Of a stretch of DNA of 64,000 bases, positions 34,969 through 43,540 are shown one piece after another; position 1 is the first letter of the stretch, and each line of letters opens with the position of its first letter. Source of the stretch: Streptomyces aurantiogriseus (GTDB taxonomy: Bacteria; Actinomycetota; Actinomycetes; Streptomycetales; Streptomycetaceae); contig NZ_BMSX01000011.1 in NCBI RefSeq assembly GCF_014649375.1, forward strand, positions 186,001 to 250,000. The letters run 5' to 3'. The notes beneath the pieces are model-generated. The model made no database searches, was not told the origin of the DNA, and was given only the letters and a program-made list of their open reading frames with translations. The translations under genes were made by a program, and so were the position numbers.

Positions 34969-35964
34969 TCACGCACTCTCCTTCACGGTGTCGGCGACGG
35001 GGACGCCGAACTCGGGGGTGCCGTCCGGGTTCCAGCCGAAGGTCTGGAACCGGGTGTGGCGGTTGGGGTCGTTCAGGGGGTCGCCGTCGATCTCCTTGTA
35101 CGGGCGGGCGTGGTAGAGCAGGACGTCGGTCTCGCCGTCCTCGGCGACGGTGAACGAGTTGTGGCCGGGGCCGTACACGCCGTTGGCCTCGCTGGTCGCG
35201 AAAACCGGGACCGGGGACTTGGTCCAGGCGGCGGGGTCCAGGAGGTCGCTGCCGGCGTCGGCGGTGAGCAGGCCCAGGCAGTAGTGGTGGTCGGTGGCGC
35301 TCGCGGAGTAGGTGAGGAAGACCCGGTCGTGGCGCTGGAGGACGTACGGGCCCTCGTTGACCTTGTGGCCGACGCACTCCCAGTCGTACTCCGGTGATGA
35401 GAGCAGGGCTTGAGGGCCTGTCAGGGTCCATGGGTTCGCCATCGCGGAGAGGAGAATCGCGGTGTTGTGGCCGTCGCGGGAGGGGTCCTGCTGGGCCCAG
35501 GCCAGGTACTGGGTGCCGCGGTGGACGAAGGTGGTGGCGTCCAGGGAGAAGGTGTCCCAGGCGGTCTCGATGCGACCCTTCTCCGTCCACGTACCCCGGA
35601 AGGGGTCGGGGTGGGTGTTCTCCAGAACCCAGACGCGGATCGCCCACTCGTCCTCGGCGGGCGCGGCGGCGAAGTAGAGGTACCAGGTGTCGTCGACGCG
35701 GTGGAGTTCGGGCGCCCAGATGTGGGCGCCCATGTCGCCGGTGGGGTGGGCGCGCCAGACGACGGACTCGGCGGCGGTGGCGAGGCCGCTCAGGGTGCGC
35801 GAGCGCCGCAGGACGATGCGGTCGTAGTCCGGGTGGGTCGCCGTGAAGTAGTAGAAGCCGTCGGTGTGGCGGTGGACCTGGGGATCGGCGCGGTTCAGGA
35901 CGAGGGGATGGGGATGCACGCGGCTGCCTCTCGCCGGAGGGTCGTTCGAGTCTGCGAACGGCAT
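34969..35964 (-). CDS. GH43 alpha-L-arabinofuranosidase-like enzyme (cytoplasmic)
   Basis: A 331-residue single-domain five-bladed propeller without a signal peptide. The general base is D27 (NRADPQV), the pKa-modulating Asp is in TFSLDATTF, and the acid Glu in NEGPYVL. It resembles the GH43_26 exo-arabinofuranosidase group (GAHIWAPELHRVDDTWYLYF). It probably releases arabinose from imported arabino-oligosaccharides. It is first in a two-gene operon with the galactanase-like gene and is divergent from the beta-helix gene. Confidence 0.85.
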   Translation of the reverse strand: MPFADSNDPPARGSRVHPHPLVLNRADPQVHRHTDGFYYFTATHPDYDRIVLRRSRTLSGLATAAESVVWRAHPTGDMGAHIWAPELHRVDDTWYLYFAAAPAEDEWAIRVWVLENTHPDPFRGTWTEKGRIETAWDTFSLDATTFVHRGTQYLAWAQQDPSRDGHNTAILLSAMANPWTLTGPQALLSSPEYDWECVGHKVNEGPYVLQRHDRVFLTYSASATDHHYCLGLLTADAGSDLLDPAAWTKSPVPVFATSEANGVYGPGHNSFTVAEDGETDVLLYHARPYKEIDGDPLNDPNRHTRFQTFGWNPDGTPEFGVPVADTVKESA

Positions 35965-36110
35965 GTGGAATGACGAACGCCGAAAAGGTAAGGGCGTGTT
36001 ACGAGCAGGTCAACGGGTGCGACGAGACCCGGGGACAAGCCCTTTCCGGAGTTTTCGGGCGGACGGCGATTTTCTGTTATCGGCCTGCCGCCCGCTCCGT
36101 CTCCGACGAC
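35965..36110. promoter_or_regulatory. Divergent promoter region between GH43 operon and beta-helix gene
   Basis: 146 bases if the beta-helix protein starts at GTG 36111. No palindrome matching the two LacI operator classes was found. AAGCCCTTTCCGGA at 36036-36049 is the nearest similarity. Confidence 0.3.
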
Positions 36111-38210
36111 GTGCGCAGCCATACCCACAAGACAGCAGCGGCCGCCGGCGCCCTCGCCGCGGTCGCCGCCCTCACCGTCATCGCTCCCCCGGCGGCCGCC
36201 GCCGGGGCCCGGGACGTCACCGCGGACGTACTCGCGGGCCGGGACGTGACGCTCAGCGGCGACACGGTGGTCACCGTGCCGTCCGGTACGACGACGTACG
36301 ACGGGGTGTTCCGCGGCGAGGGCACACTCACCGTGCGCGGCAGCGGGACCCTGATCCTGACCAGGGACAGCGACTTCACGCTGCCCAGGTCCCGGCAGCG
36401 GCAGAGCGTGCGGACGCTCGGCGGCAACCACCCGTACGTGACCGTGACCAACCCCGACCCGCCCGCGATCACCGTCGAGCGCGGCGCGACCCTCCAGTAC
36501 GGCAACGGCGGGACGACCGGGCTGATCGGCCACTTCCCGTACAACACCCCGGCGTTCCGGCTCAACCAGGACAACATCCGGGTCGAGGGCACCCTGCGGC
36601 TCTCGTTGAAGAGCGCCTACAACCTGGGCACGATCAGCGGCTCGGGGCTGATCACCCAGCCGCGCTTCCTCTGGGGCACCTGGGACCTGTCGGGCACCCA
36701 CTCCTTCTCCGGGGTGATCGACAACGGCACGCAGGTGAACGCCGGCCGGCCGGAGTACGCGACCTCGCTGCCACGCGTGCGCAAGATCCTCAACCAGGGC
36801 ACCTTCACCGTGGACACCCCGCTGGGCCGGACGGTGACCATGGGCATGGATTTCTACCAGCGTGAGTACGGCAGCGACATCAACGTCCAGTCGCGGCCGG
36901 GCAGCAAGGTCGTCCTGACCGGGCAGTACAGCTGGTCGGACCAGGGCGGCGACACCGACCCCTCGCTCAGTGACCCCGCCCTGAACTGGACGCCCGCGCG
37001 GAAGAACGTCAACAAGCGCGGCACCAACATCAAGGGCGCGAACGTCCAGTGGGGCGACGGCACCACCGACAAGATCTTCATGCCGGGCACCGCCGAAACC
37101 GTGTACATCAACCTGCTGGCGGCCCGGGAGCGTTCGAAGCTCACCTTCGACTACAACGGGCCGGTGACGCTCGGCGCCCCCATCGGCGGCGGCCGCTTCC
37201 ATGACACCCTGTCCGCGCCCGGCGCCGGCGACATCGTCATCGCGGGCACCAAGGGCAACGACGTCACCTTCGCGGCCGCGCAGTACTACGACGGGTCGAC
37301 GACCGTGGAGAAGGGAGCCGTGCTGCGGCTGGGGTCGGGCGCGGCGGGCGGCGACGGCTCGCTGCTCACCGGGACGGAGCGACGGCGGATCGTGAACAAC
37401 GGGACGCTCGTCGTGCGCAACACCAGGAAACCGATCTCGCTGTCGCAGCTCGGCGGGAGCGGCTCGCTCGTCCAGTCCGGGGCCGCGACCACGACCCTGA
37501 CGGGATCGGCGGTGACGTACACCGGCACGACGACGGTCAAGAAGGGGACCCTCGCGCTGAAGGACGGGGCGACGCTCGCCAACAGCCGCGCGGTGAAGCT
37601 GACGTCGGCGGGGGCCCGGCTGGACACCGGCGGTTCGGCGCTGCGGGTGACGAGCACGCTCAGCGGCAAGGGCACGGTGAAGGGGAGCGTCACGAACGAG
37701 GGTGTGGTCGCGGGCGGGGTGACGGTGACCGGTGACTACACACAGGACGCCCAGGGTGAACTCGTCCTGCGGGACGCGCCGTTGAAGGTGGCCGGGAAGG
37801 TGCGGCTGGCCGGGTCCCTGGACCTGTCCGCCGCCGGTGTCGATCCGGCGCGGAAGATCACAGTCCTCGACCACACCGGGCACGCGGCCGTCACCGGCAC
37901 CTTCGAGGGGCTGAAGGAGGGCGGCGAGGTGAAACTCGCCGACACCGTTTACCGGATCAGTTACCGCGCCGGGGACGGGAACGACGTCGTGCTGACGGCG
38001 GTTTCGGCGAGCCCTTCGGCGGCGGTGCACGGTCAGGGCTCGTCGGGGGCGGCGACCGCGGAGACGAGGAGCGCGAGCGCTGCCGCGAGTGAGGGGTTCG
38101 GGTGGTGGCCCTATGTGCTGGCCGCGGGGATGCTCGGGGGACTGATGGTTCCGGTGACCTGGCGTATGTGGGGTGTCAGGCGGCGTGGGGGTGGGCGGCA
38201 CGCGGCGTAG
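36111..38210 (+). CDS. Autotransporter-repeat-like beta-helix surface protein with C-terminal membrane anchor
   Basis: A 699-residue exported protein. GTG 36111 gives a normal signal peptide (AAGALAAVAALTVIAPPAAAA). The mature part is a long series of short glycine/threonine-rich strands of the autotransporter-associated repeat type (DGVFRGEGTLTVRGSGTLIL, YDGSTTVEKGAVLRLGSG, YTGTTTVKKGTLALKDGATL), predicting a right-handed beta-helix. The end is a low-complexity Ser/Ala linker, a membrane helix (WWPYVLAAGMLGGLMVPV) and a basic tail. There is no LPXTG sortase motif. The ATG at 35970 is a possible longer start. In a pectin cluster it could be a cell-bound polysaccharide-binding protein or an unrecognised beta-helix enzyme. 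Confidence 0.72.
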   Translation: MRSHTHKTAAAAGALAAVAALTVIAPPAAAAGARDVTADVLAGRDVTLSGDTVVTVPSGTTTYDGVFRGEGTLTVRGSGTLILTRDSDFTLPRSRQRQSVRTLGGNHPYVTVTNPDPPAITVERGATLQYGNGGTTGLIGHFPYNTPAFRLNQDNIRVEGTLRLSLKSAYNLGTISGSGLITQPRFLWGTWDLSGTHSFSGVIDNGTQVNAGRPEYATSLPRVRKILNQGTFTVDTPLGRTVTMGMDFYQREYGSDINVQSRPGSKVVLTGQYSWSDQGGDTDPSLSDPALNWTPARKNVNKRGTNIKGANVQWGDGTTDKIFMPGTAETVYINLLAARERSKLTFDYNGPVTLGAPIGGGRFHDTLSAPGAGDIVIAGTKGNDVTFAAAQYYDGSTTVEKGAVLRLGSGAAGGDGSLLTGTERRRIVNNGTLVVRNTRKPISLSQLGGSGSLVQSGAATTTLTGSAVTYTGTTTVKKGTLALKDGATLANSRAVKLTSAGARLDTGGSALRVTSTLSGKGTVKGSVTNEGVVAGGVTVTGDYTQDAQGELVLRDAPLKVAGKVRLAGSLDLSAAGVDPARKITVLDHTGHAAVTGTFEGLKEGGEVKLADTVYRISYRAGDGNDVVLTAVSASPSAAVHGQGSSGAATAETRSASAAASEGFGWWPYVLAAGMLGGLMVPVTWRMWGVRRRGGGRHAA

Positions 38211-38369
38211 GGGGAGCGGGCGCCCGGTGCCGGTGCTGGGGGTGGGTTTCGCTCGCCCGCGTCGGCGAGGTGCCGCCCTCCGGGGGACGAGCGCGGCCCC
38301 GGCGGGACGGCACGCCTGTCCGCGGCCAGGGCGGTTTTGGCGGCTACGACCGTGGCGGCCGCCGCGTCG
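38211..38369. other. Convergent gap, nothing recognised
   Basis: 159 bases between the beta-helix gene and the 3' end of the phosphotransferase gene. No gene or clear terminator was seen. Confidence 0.4.
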
Positions 38370-39506
38370 TCAACGGCCGCTCGGCGCTTCCGGAAAACCC
38401 ACCTCCGGCGCCAGCCGCCGCGCCTCGGCCGCCCAGCCCGCCAGGAACTCCAGCACCGACCCGCGTTCCCGGTAACGGAGTTCCGCCGGCACCGTGCGTC
38501 CGCCCCCGTAGTCGAGCTGTTCCTCCCCGGCCCGCGCGAGCATCAGGGCCGTGAGCCAGTCGTACTTCACGGCCGACGCGCACACCCCCAGCCGTACGAG
38601 CCGTTCGTCGCCCCGCCACCCGCTCTCCCGCAGGCCGTGCAGGTAGGCGTCGTAGGCCGCCGCCGCGTACGCGGGGAGGCGGGCGGCCGGGAGGAACAGG
38701 TCGAAAACGGTGTCGGGAAGGTAGTTGCCGAGGTCCTCACCGAGGGCGCCGTCGCCGGCGAAGGCCCAGTCGAAGGCGACGGAGGCCGGGCGGTGGTCCG
38801 CGCCGTCGGCCCCGTCCGCGCGGACGTTCGCGGGCCACAGGTCGAGGTGGCTGAGGGCGCGTGGGAGGCCCTCCATCACCTGGAGGAACCACTCCCGGTC
38901 GTGGTGGAGGCGGACCATGGCCGTGCGCAGGCCGGGCGGGAAGTGGTCGCGGACCAGAGGCTGTTGCCAGGCCTCGTCGTCGTCGAGGAGTTCCTGGCCG
39001 AGGGTGTTGCTCTCGACGTACTGGCGCAGGAAGCGCCGGGTCAGCCAGGGCCGGTCGATCGCACCGACGGCCCCCTGTGCCGCGCCGAGCCGGTGGGCGT
39101 GCTCGGCGTGCCGGTCGACCGTCCAGGCGGTGGCGGGCTCGCCCGGCACGTCCTCCAGCCACAGCGCCACGTCCCCGTCGGGCCGTTCGACGCAGGCCAG
39201 CAGCCGGGGCGCGCGGATGCCGTACGGCTGCCAGAGCCGCGCGAGGCCGGACTCGTAGACGTGGGCCTCGCGGCGCCAGTGGTTCCAGTGCCGGGGCTCG
39301 TCCGAGGCGGCCCAGCGGCCCTCGGCCTTCTTGGTGCGGGTGAGCACCTTCAGCACCGCCGACCGTTCCCCGGCGCGCACCCGCCACACGCCGGCGGTGA
39401 CGCCGTTCTTCGGGTTGTGCACGAGGGGCTCGACGACGGCGCGGCCGGCACCGGCGGCCCCGAAGACCTCGCGGGCTTCCACGTCCAGGGAGGCGATGTC
39501 GGTCAC
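38370..39506 (-). CDS. Aminoglycoside phosphotransferase-like (APH) kinase family protein
   Basis: A 378-residue protein of the APH/choline-kinase fold. The lysine region is AVLKVLTRTKK, the catalytic loop LSHLDLWPANV (H-x-D-x4-N) and the DFG-like metal site VAFDWAFAG. Genuine resistance enzymes are usually shorter (about 260-300 residues), and this one lacks their specific motifs. A housekeeping small-molecule kinase is as likely as resistance. It starts at GTG 39506, divergent from mmuM. Confidence 0.8.
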   Translation of the reverse strand: MTDIASLDVEAREVFGAAGAGRAVVEPLVHNPKNGVTAGVWRVRAGERSAVLKVLTRTKKAEGRWAASDEPRHWNHWRREAHVYESGLARLWQPYGIRAPRLLACVERPDGDVALWLEDVPGEPATAWTVDRHAEHAHRLGAAQGAVGAIDRPWLTRRFLRQYVESNTLGQELLDDDEAWQQPLVRDHFPPGLRTAMVRLHHDREWFLQVMEGLPRALSHLDLWPANVRADGADGADHRPASVAFDWAFAGDGALGEDLGNYLPDTVFDLFLPAARLPAYAAAAYDAYLHGLRESGWRGDERLVRLGVCASAVKYDWLTALMLARAGEEQLDYGGGRTVPAELRYRERGSVLEFLAGWAAEARRLAPEVGFPEAPSGR

Positions 39507-39624
39507 CCGCCCAGACTAGACGCGGGAACGGGACGGGGAGGGGTGTGATCGACGAAGCGCGTCCCACATCATGGGCGCATTGTTCATGTATTGGACACAC
39601 CGGGCCGTCCCCCGCCTGTTCGAC

Positions 39625-39630
39625 TAGCGT
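39625..39630 (+). promoter_or_regulatory. Leaderless -10 box TAGCGT before mmuM
   Basis: TAGCGT, six bases, then ATG 39637. This is the same spacing as at 13227-13239 and there is no ribosome site, so a leaderless transcript is likely. Confidence 0.5.
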
Positions 39631-39636
39631 CGGGTC

Positions 39637-40575
39637 ATGACCAGCGACACCCCTTCCCCGCAGGCCCCCACCCTCGCCGAGGCGCTCGCCTCCGGAGCCG
39701 TCGTCCTCGACGGCGGCATGTCGAACCAGCTCGAGTCCGCCGGGCACGACCTGAGCGACGAGTTGTGGTCGGCGCGGCTGCTCGCCGAGCGGCCCGAGGC
39801 GATCACCGAGGCGCACCTCGCCTACTTCGAGGCGGGCGCGAACGTGGCGATCACCTCCAGCTACCAGGCCACCTTCGAGGGGTTCGCGAGGCGCGGGATC
39901 GGCCGCGAGGAGGCCGCCCGGCTGCTCGCGCTGAGCGTGGAACTGGCCCGGGAAGCCGCCCGGCAGGCCCGGGACAAGGGGATCACGCAGCCGCTGTGGG
40001 TGGCGGCGTCGGTGGGCCCGTACGGGGCGATGCTCGCGGACGGCTCCGAGTACCGCGGCCGCTACGGCCTCACGGTGGACGAGCTGGAACGTTTCCACCG
40101 GCCCCGCCTGGAGGTGCTGGCGGCCGCCGCACCCGACGTGCTCGCGCTGGAGACCGTGCCCGACGCCGACGAGGCCGAGGCGCTGCTGCGGGCGGTGCGC
40201 GGGCTCGGCGTGCCGGCCTGGCTGTCGTACAGCATCGCCGGCGGCCGGACGCGGGCCGGGCAGCCGCTGGAGGAGGCGTTCGCCCCGGCCGCCGACGTGG
40301 ACGAGGTGATCGCGGTGGGCGTGAACTGCTGTGCCCCCGAGGACGTCGAGGGCGCCGTGGCGATCGCGGCGCGGGTGACGGGCAAGCCGGTCGTCGTCTA
40401 CCCCAACAGCGGTGAGGCCTGGGACGCCGAGGCCCGCGCCTGGATCGGCCGCTCCACCTTCGCCCCCGAACAGGTCCTGGGCTGGCGGGAGTCGGGCGCC
40501 CGGCTGATCGGCGGGTGCTGCCGGGTGGGCCCGGAGGCGGTCGCGTCGATCGCGCGGACGCTGGCGACGGCGTAA
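39637..40575 (+). CDS. mmuM: Homocysteine S-methyltransferase
   Basis: A 312-residue zinc-dependent methyltransferase with the TIM-barrel fold. The zinc cysteines are C231 or C232 in GVNCCAP and C294/C295 in GGCCRVGP. The N-terminal DGGMSNQLE and the ITSSYQATFEGF motif are typical of MmuM. It makes methionine from homocysteine with S-methylmethionine (or S-adenosylmethionine) as the methyl donor. S-methylmethionine is a plant metabolite, so the enzyme fits a plant-polymer-degrading strain. No S-methylmethionine permease gene (mmuP) is adjacent. Confidence 0.9.
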   Translation: MTSDTPSPQAPTLAEALASGAVVLDGGMSNQLESAGHDLSDELWSARLLAERPEAITEAHLAYFEAGANVAITSSYQATFEGFARRGIGREEAARLLALSVELAREAARQARDKGITQPLWVAASVGPYGAMLADGSEYRGRYGLTVDELERFHRPRLEVLAAAAPDVLALETVPDADEAEALLRAVRGLGVPAWLSYSIAGGRTRAGQPLEEAFAPAADVDEVIAVGVNCCAPEDVEGAVAIAARVTGKPVVVYPNSGEAWDAEARAWIGRSTFAPEQVLGWRESGARLIGGCCRVGPEAVASIARTLATA

Positions 40576-40583
40576 CCCTGCAC

Positions 40584-40613
40584 GGCCGTGCGGAGGTTGA
40601 CGACCGCACGGCC
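40584..40613 (+). terminator. Terminator hairpin of mmuM
   Basis: GGCCGTGCGG (40584-40593) pairs perfectly with CCGCACGGCC (40604-40613) around a 10-base loop, nine bases after the stop. Confidence 0.7.
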
Positions 40614-40638
40614 CCTGCTCGGGCGGTCCACCCGCTGC

Positions 40639-40665
40639 TAGCCTCCGCACGGGAAACCGGTTCCC
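40639..40665 (+). promoter_or_regulatory. Promoter -10 and LacI-type operator of the LacI gene at 40691
   Basis: TAGCCT (40639-40644) is a good -10. The near-palindrome GGGAAACCGGTTCCC (40651-40665, core AACCGGTT) covers the expected transcription start. The arrangement implies autorepression. The ribosome site GAGGGAGGGG follows at 40678-40687. Confidence 0.6.
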
Positions 40666-40690
40666 GCCGGGTTTCCGAGGGAGGGGCGGG

Positions 40691-41764
40691 ATGACGAGGA
40701 AGAGCGGGGACGCGACGCGCAGCACCATCCGGGACGTGGCGGCCCGGGCGGGCGTGTCCGCGGCGACGGTGTCGCGGGTCCTCGGCGGGGTGTATCCGGT
40801 GAGCGCACAGACCCGGACGCGGGTGCTGCGGGCGGTGCGCGAGCTGGACTACGTCGCGGACGCGCGGGCCAAGGCCGTCGCGGGGGCGGGGACGCCGACG
40901 CTGGCGTTCGTGCTGGAGGACATCACCGGGCCGTCGTTCGCGCACATGGCGCACGGCGTGGAACGTGAGGCGACGCGGCTCGGGCATCTGTGCCTGGTGT
41001 GCAGTACGGACGGCGACGTGCGGCACGAGCTGGAGTTCGTCGAGATGATGCGCGCCCAGCGGGCCGCCGCCGTGATCCTGGTCGGGGGCGCCGCCGACAC
41101 CCCGGAATACCGCGAGCGCACCCGCCGTATCGCCGACTCGCTGGCCGCGGCCGGCTCCCGGCTCGTGCTGTGCGGGCGCCCGCCGCTGGGGCCGGGGGCG
41201 CCGGTGACGGTCGTCGAGTACGACAACGAGGGCGGCGCCTACGCCCTGGTCGCGCACGTCCTCGCCCAGGGGCACCGGCGGGTGCTGCTCCTCGGGGGCA
41301 AGCCGGACCACACCACGGCGCTGGGCCGCGAGCGCGGCTACACCGGCGCCCACCGGGCCCGCGGCCTCGACCCGGACCCGGCGCTGATCCTGCACGGCGA
41401 CTTCACCCGCGACTCCGGGTACCGCCTGATGCGCGGGGCCCTGGAGCAGGGCCTGGAGTTCACGGCCGTGGTGGCCGCCACCGACATGGTCGCGGCGGGC
41501 GCGCTGACCGCCCTGCACGAGGCGGGCCTGGACGTGCCCGGTGACGTGTCGCTGGCGGGCTACGACGACATCCCGTTCGCCCGCGACCTGCACCCGGCCC
41601 TGACCACGGTCCACGTCCCCTACGAGGAGCTCGGCCGCCTCGCCGTCCGCACGGTGCTGGGCCGGTCCCCGGACGCGCCGGGCGAGCACCTGCTGCTGGG
41701 GACCCATGTGGTGGTGCGGGACTCGGTGGCGGGGGTGGGGAAGGGGTCACGGGCGGGGCGGTGA
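40691..41764 (+). CDS. LacI-family transcriptional regulator (paralogue 1)
   Basis: A 357-residue LacI protein. The helix-turn-helix is near residues 13-35 (IRDVAARAGVSAATVSRVL), with the hinge after it, and the sugar-binding periplasmic-protein-like core follows (VEYDNEGGAYALVAHVL, GYDDIPFARDLHPALTTVH). It is clearly paralogous to the LacI at 54970-56067: both share YDNE-GAYA, GHRRVL, VPYEE-GR-A-R and LGTHVVVRDSV. Its probable operator has an AACCGGTT core at its own promoter. Its 3' end faces that of the carboxylesterase operon, which it may control with its paralogue. Confidence 0.9.
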   Translation: MTRKSGDATRSTIRDVAARAGVSAATVSRVLGGVYPVSAQTRTRVLRAVRELDYVADARAKAVAGAGTPTLAFVLEDITGPSFAHMAHGVEREATRLGHLCLVCSTDGDVRHELEFVEMMRAQRAAAVILVGGAADTPEYRERTRRIADSLAAAGSRLVLCGRPPLGPGAPVTVVEYDNEGGAYALVAHVLAQGHRRVLLLGGKPDHTTALGRERGYTGAHRARGLDPDPALILHGDFTRDSGYRLMRGALEQGLEFTAVVAATDMVAAGALTALHEAGLDVPGDVSLAGYDDIPFARDLHPALTTVHVPYEELGRLAVRTVLGRSPDAPGEHLLLGTHVVVRDSVAGVGKGSRAGR

Positions 41765-41813
41765 GGTCGGCGCTCCCCAGGGGACCGGTGTGCGGGTGCG
41801 GGGCGTCGGGCCG

Positions 41814-43448
41814 TCAGTGGCGGCGGACTCCCCCGGCGCGGCGCAGGCGGCGGACCGCCGAGCGCAGTTCGGTGGTGCGCAGGGAGCGGGCAATCAGCGG
41901 GTCCGGCGACACGGGGACCGTGGGTTCGGCGGTCGTGCTGCCGGTGGCCCACAGGGCCAGCTCGACATCCCGCGGACCGTATGCCGTATACGAAATCCTG
42001 TCGCCCGCATCCCCGGCCCCGCCCTCGCCGAAGACACGCACCGGATGCGTCGCGTCCCAGGCCTCCCAGCCCGGGTCGCCCGTCGCCGCGAACCGCACCC
42101 AGGCCCCGTGCATCGCGTCGGCCAGCTCCTGCGGGGCGCCCTCGCCGGCGAGCTTCGCGGCCTCGGGTACGTCCCCGGTGTCGAAGACGAAGCCCAGCTC
42201 CAGCGCGTGGCAGGCACCGAGGCCGGGCCGCAGCGACGGCCAGGCGAACTCGTACACGTACGACGAGCCGGGGCGGGCGTCCGCGAGCCGCCGCAGCGGC
42301 AGGCGCAGCAGGTGGTCGGTGACCATCTGGCCGACGGTCTCGGCGGTGCCGGCCTCGGGATGCAGGGCACGGTAGCCGCGCGGCACCTCGTGGCCGCAGT
42401 GGCAGCGGGCCATGGCGCCGGCCAGGGCGACGGCGCCGAGGCGGTCGACGCGTTCCAGCAGGCCGCCCGGCACCAGCCACAGCCGGTACTCGTCACGGGT
42501 CCACCCCAGCAGCAGGTCCGCGCCGCGGGCCGCCTCGCCGTCGACGAGGGCCTGCAGGGGGTCGCGCGGGACGAGGTCGCCGTCGATGACGATGCCGAAG
42601 GCGGGCCCGCCCAGGACCGGGCTGCTGAGTCTGCCGATCTCGGCCTGGGTGCGCAGCAGCAGCTCGCGGTCGACGGCGGCGAAGGCCTCCGCGGTGGCGG
42701 GGATCCTCAGCCGGTTCGCCATCCGGCGGACCATCCGCCGCACCTTGTCCCGTTCGAAGGCCTCCGGCGGCCCGCTCTGCAGGACGGCCCGCCGGAACAG
42801 TCCCTGCGCCTGCGGGGCGGCGATCAGCGCGCCGATGCTGATGGCGCCCGCCGACTGCCCGGCCAGGGTGACCCGTGCGGGATCGCCGCCGAAGGCCCCG
42901 ATCGACTCGTGCACCCAGCGCAGCGCGGCGAGCTGGTCACGCAGACCGGGGTTGGCGGGGGCGTCCGGGAACAGGCCGTAGCCCTCCACGCCCAGCCGGT
43001 AGTTGATCGAGACGAACACGACCCCGTCCCGCGCGAAGTGCCGCCCGTCGTACACGGGCACCGCCGAGGAACCCCTGGTCAGCGCCCCGCCGTGCAACCA
43101 CACCAGGACCGGCAGCCGACTGCCCGGCCCGGGCTCGGGCGTCCAGACGTTGAGGTTGAGACAGTCGTCCCCCGGCACCACCGGGTCGGACAGGTACTGC
43201 GCGAAGGCCTCGGAGTACGGCGGTTTCGGCGGCGTCGGCCCGAAGGCGCCCGCGTCACGCACCCCGTCCCAGGGCTCGGGCGGCTCGGGCGGCCGGAACC
43301 GGCGGGGCCCGAAGGGGGGTGCCGCGTACGGGATTCCCCGGAAGACGGCGACGCCGTGCTCGTACCGGCCGCGTACGGCACCGTACGGAGTGCTGACCAC
43401 GGGGTCCGCGTGGGGCCTCGTCACGGGGTTCGTCCGGCCTGCCGTCAT
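41814..43448 (-). CDS. Type-B carboxylesterase
   Basis: A 544-residue alpha/beta hydrolase of the carboxylesterase/para-nitrobenzyl-esterase family. It has VVSTPYGAVRGRYEHGVAVF and FRGIPYAAPPFG at the start, the EDCLNLNVW-type motif (DDCLNLNVWTP), the oxyanion hole HGGAL, nucleophile elbow GQSAG, and the catalytic histidine in ACHALELGFVF. No signal peptide. As last gene of the leftward polysaccharide operon (93 bases after the shorter lyase gene) it may remove acetyl, methyl or feruloyl esters from imported oligosaccharides. The substrate is inferred. Confidence 0.85.
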   Translation of the reverse strand: MTAGRTNPVTRPHADPVVSTPYGAVRGRYEHGVAVFRGIPYAAPPFGPRRFRPPEPPEPWDGVRDAGAFGPTPPKPPYSEAFAQYLSDPVVPGDDCLNLNVWTPEPGPGSRLPVLVWLHGGALTRGSSAVPVYDGRHFARDGVVFVSINYRLGVEGYGLFPDAPANPGLRDQLAALRWVHESIGAFGGDPARVTLAGQSAGAISIGALIAAPQAQGLFRRAVLQSGPPEAFERDKVRRMVRRMANRLRIPATAEAFAAVDRELLLRTQAEIGRLSSPVLGGPAFGIVIDGDLVPRDPLQALVDGEAARGADLLLGWTRDEYRLWLVPGGLLERVDRLGAVALAGAMARCHCGHEVPRGYRALHPEAGTAETVGQMVTDHLLRLPLRRLADARPGSSYVYEFAWPSLRPGLGACHALELGFVFDTGDVPEAAKLAGEGAPQELADAMHGAWVRFAATGDPGWEAWDATHPVRVFGEGGAGDAGDRISYTAYGPRDVELALWATGSTTAEPTVPVSPDPLIARSLRTTELRSAVRRLRRAGGVRRH

Positions 43449-43540
43449 CTGCCCACCAGCCCTTCGCCGCGCTCGTGCACCAGTGACACCAGAGCACCAC
43501 AGCGGCGCCCGGTATTCCGGTGCACGAGCCTCACGCAGGG

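Noticed and set aside
35895..38201. 768-codon minus-strand frame opposite the beta-helix gene
   Set aside because: Shadow frame with Arg/Gly/Val-rich sequence. The plus-strand product has a signal peptide, regular repeats and a membrane anchor.
38370..39506. Aminoglycoside resistance gene
   Set aside because: Only the general kinase fold is seen; specific resistance-enzyme motifs are absent and the protein is longer than usual.
39541..39636. SAM or cobalamin riboswitch before mmuM
   Set aside because: The -10 box lies six bases from the ATG, leaving no leader for a riboswitch.
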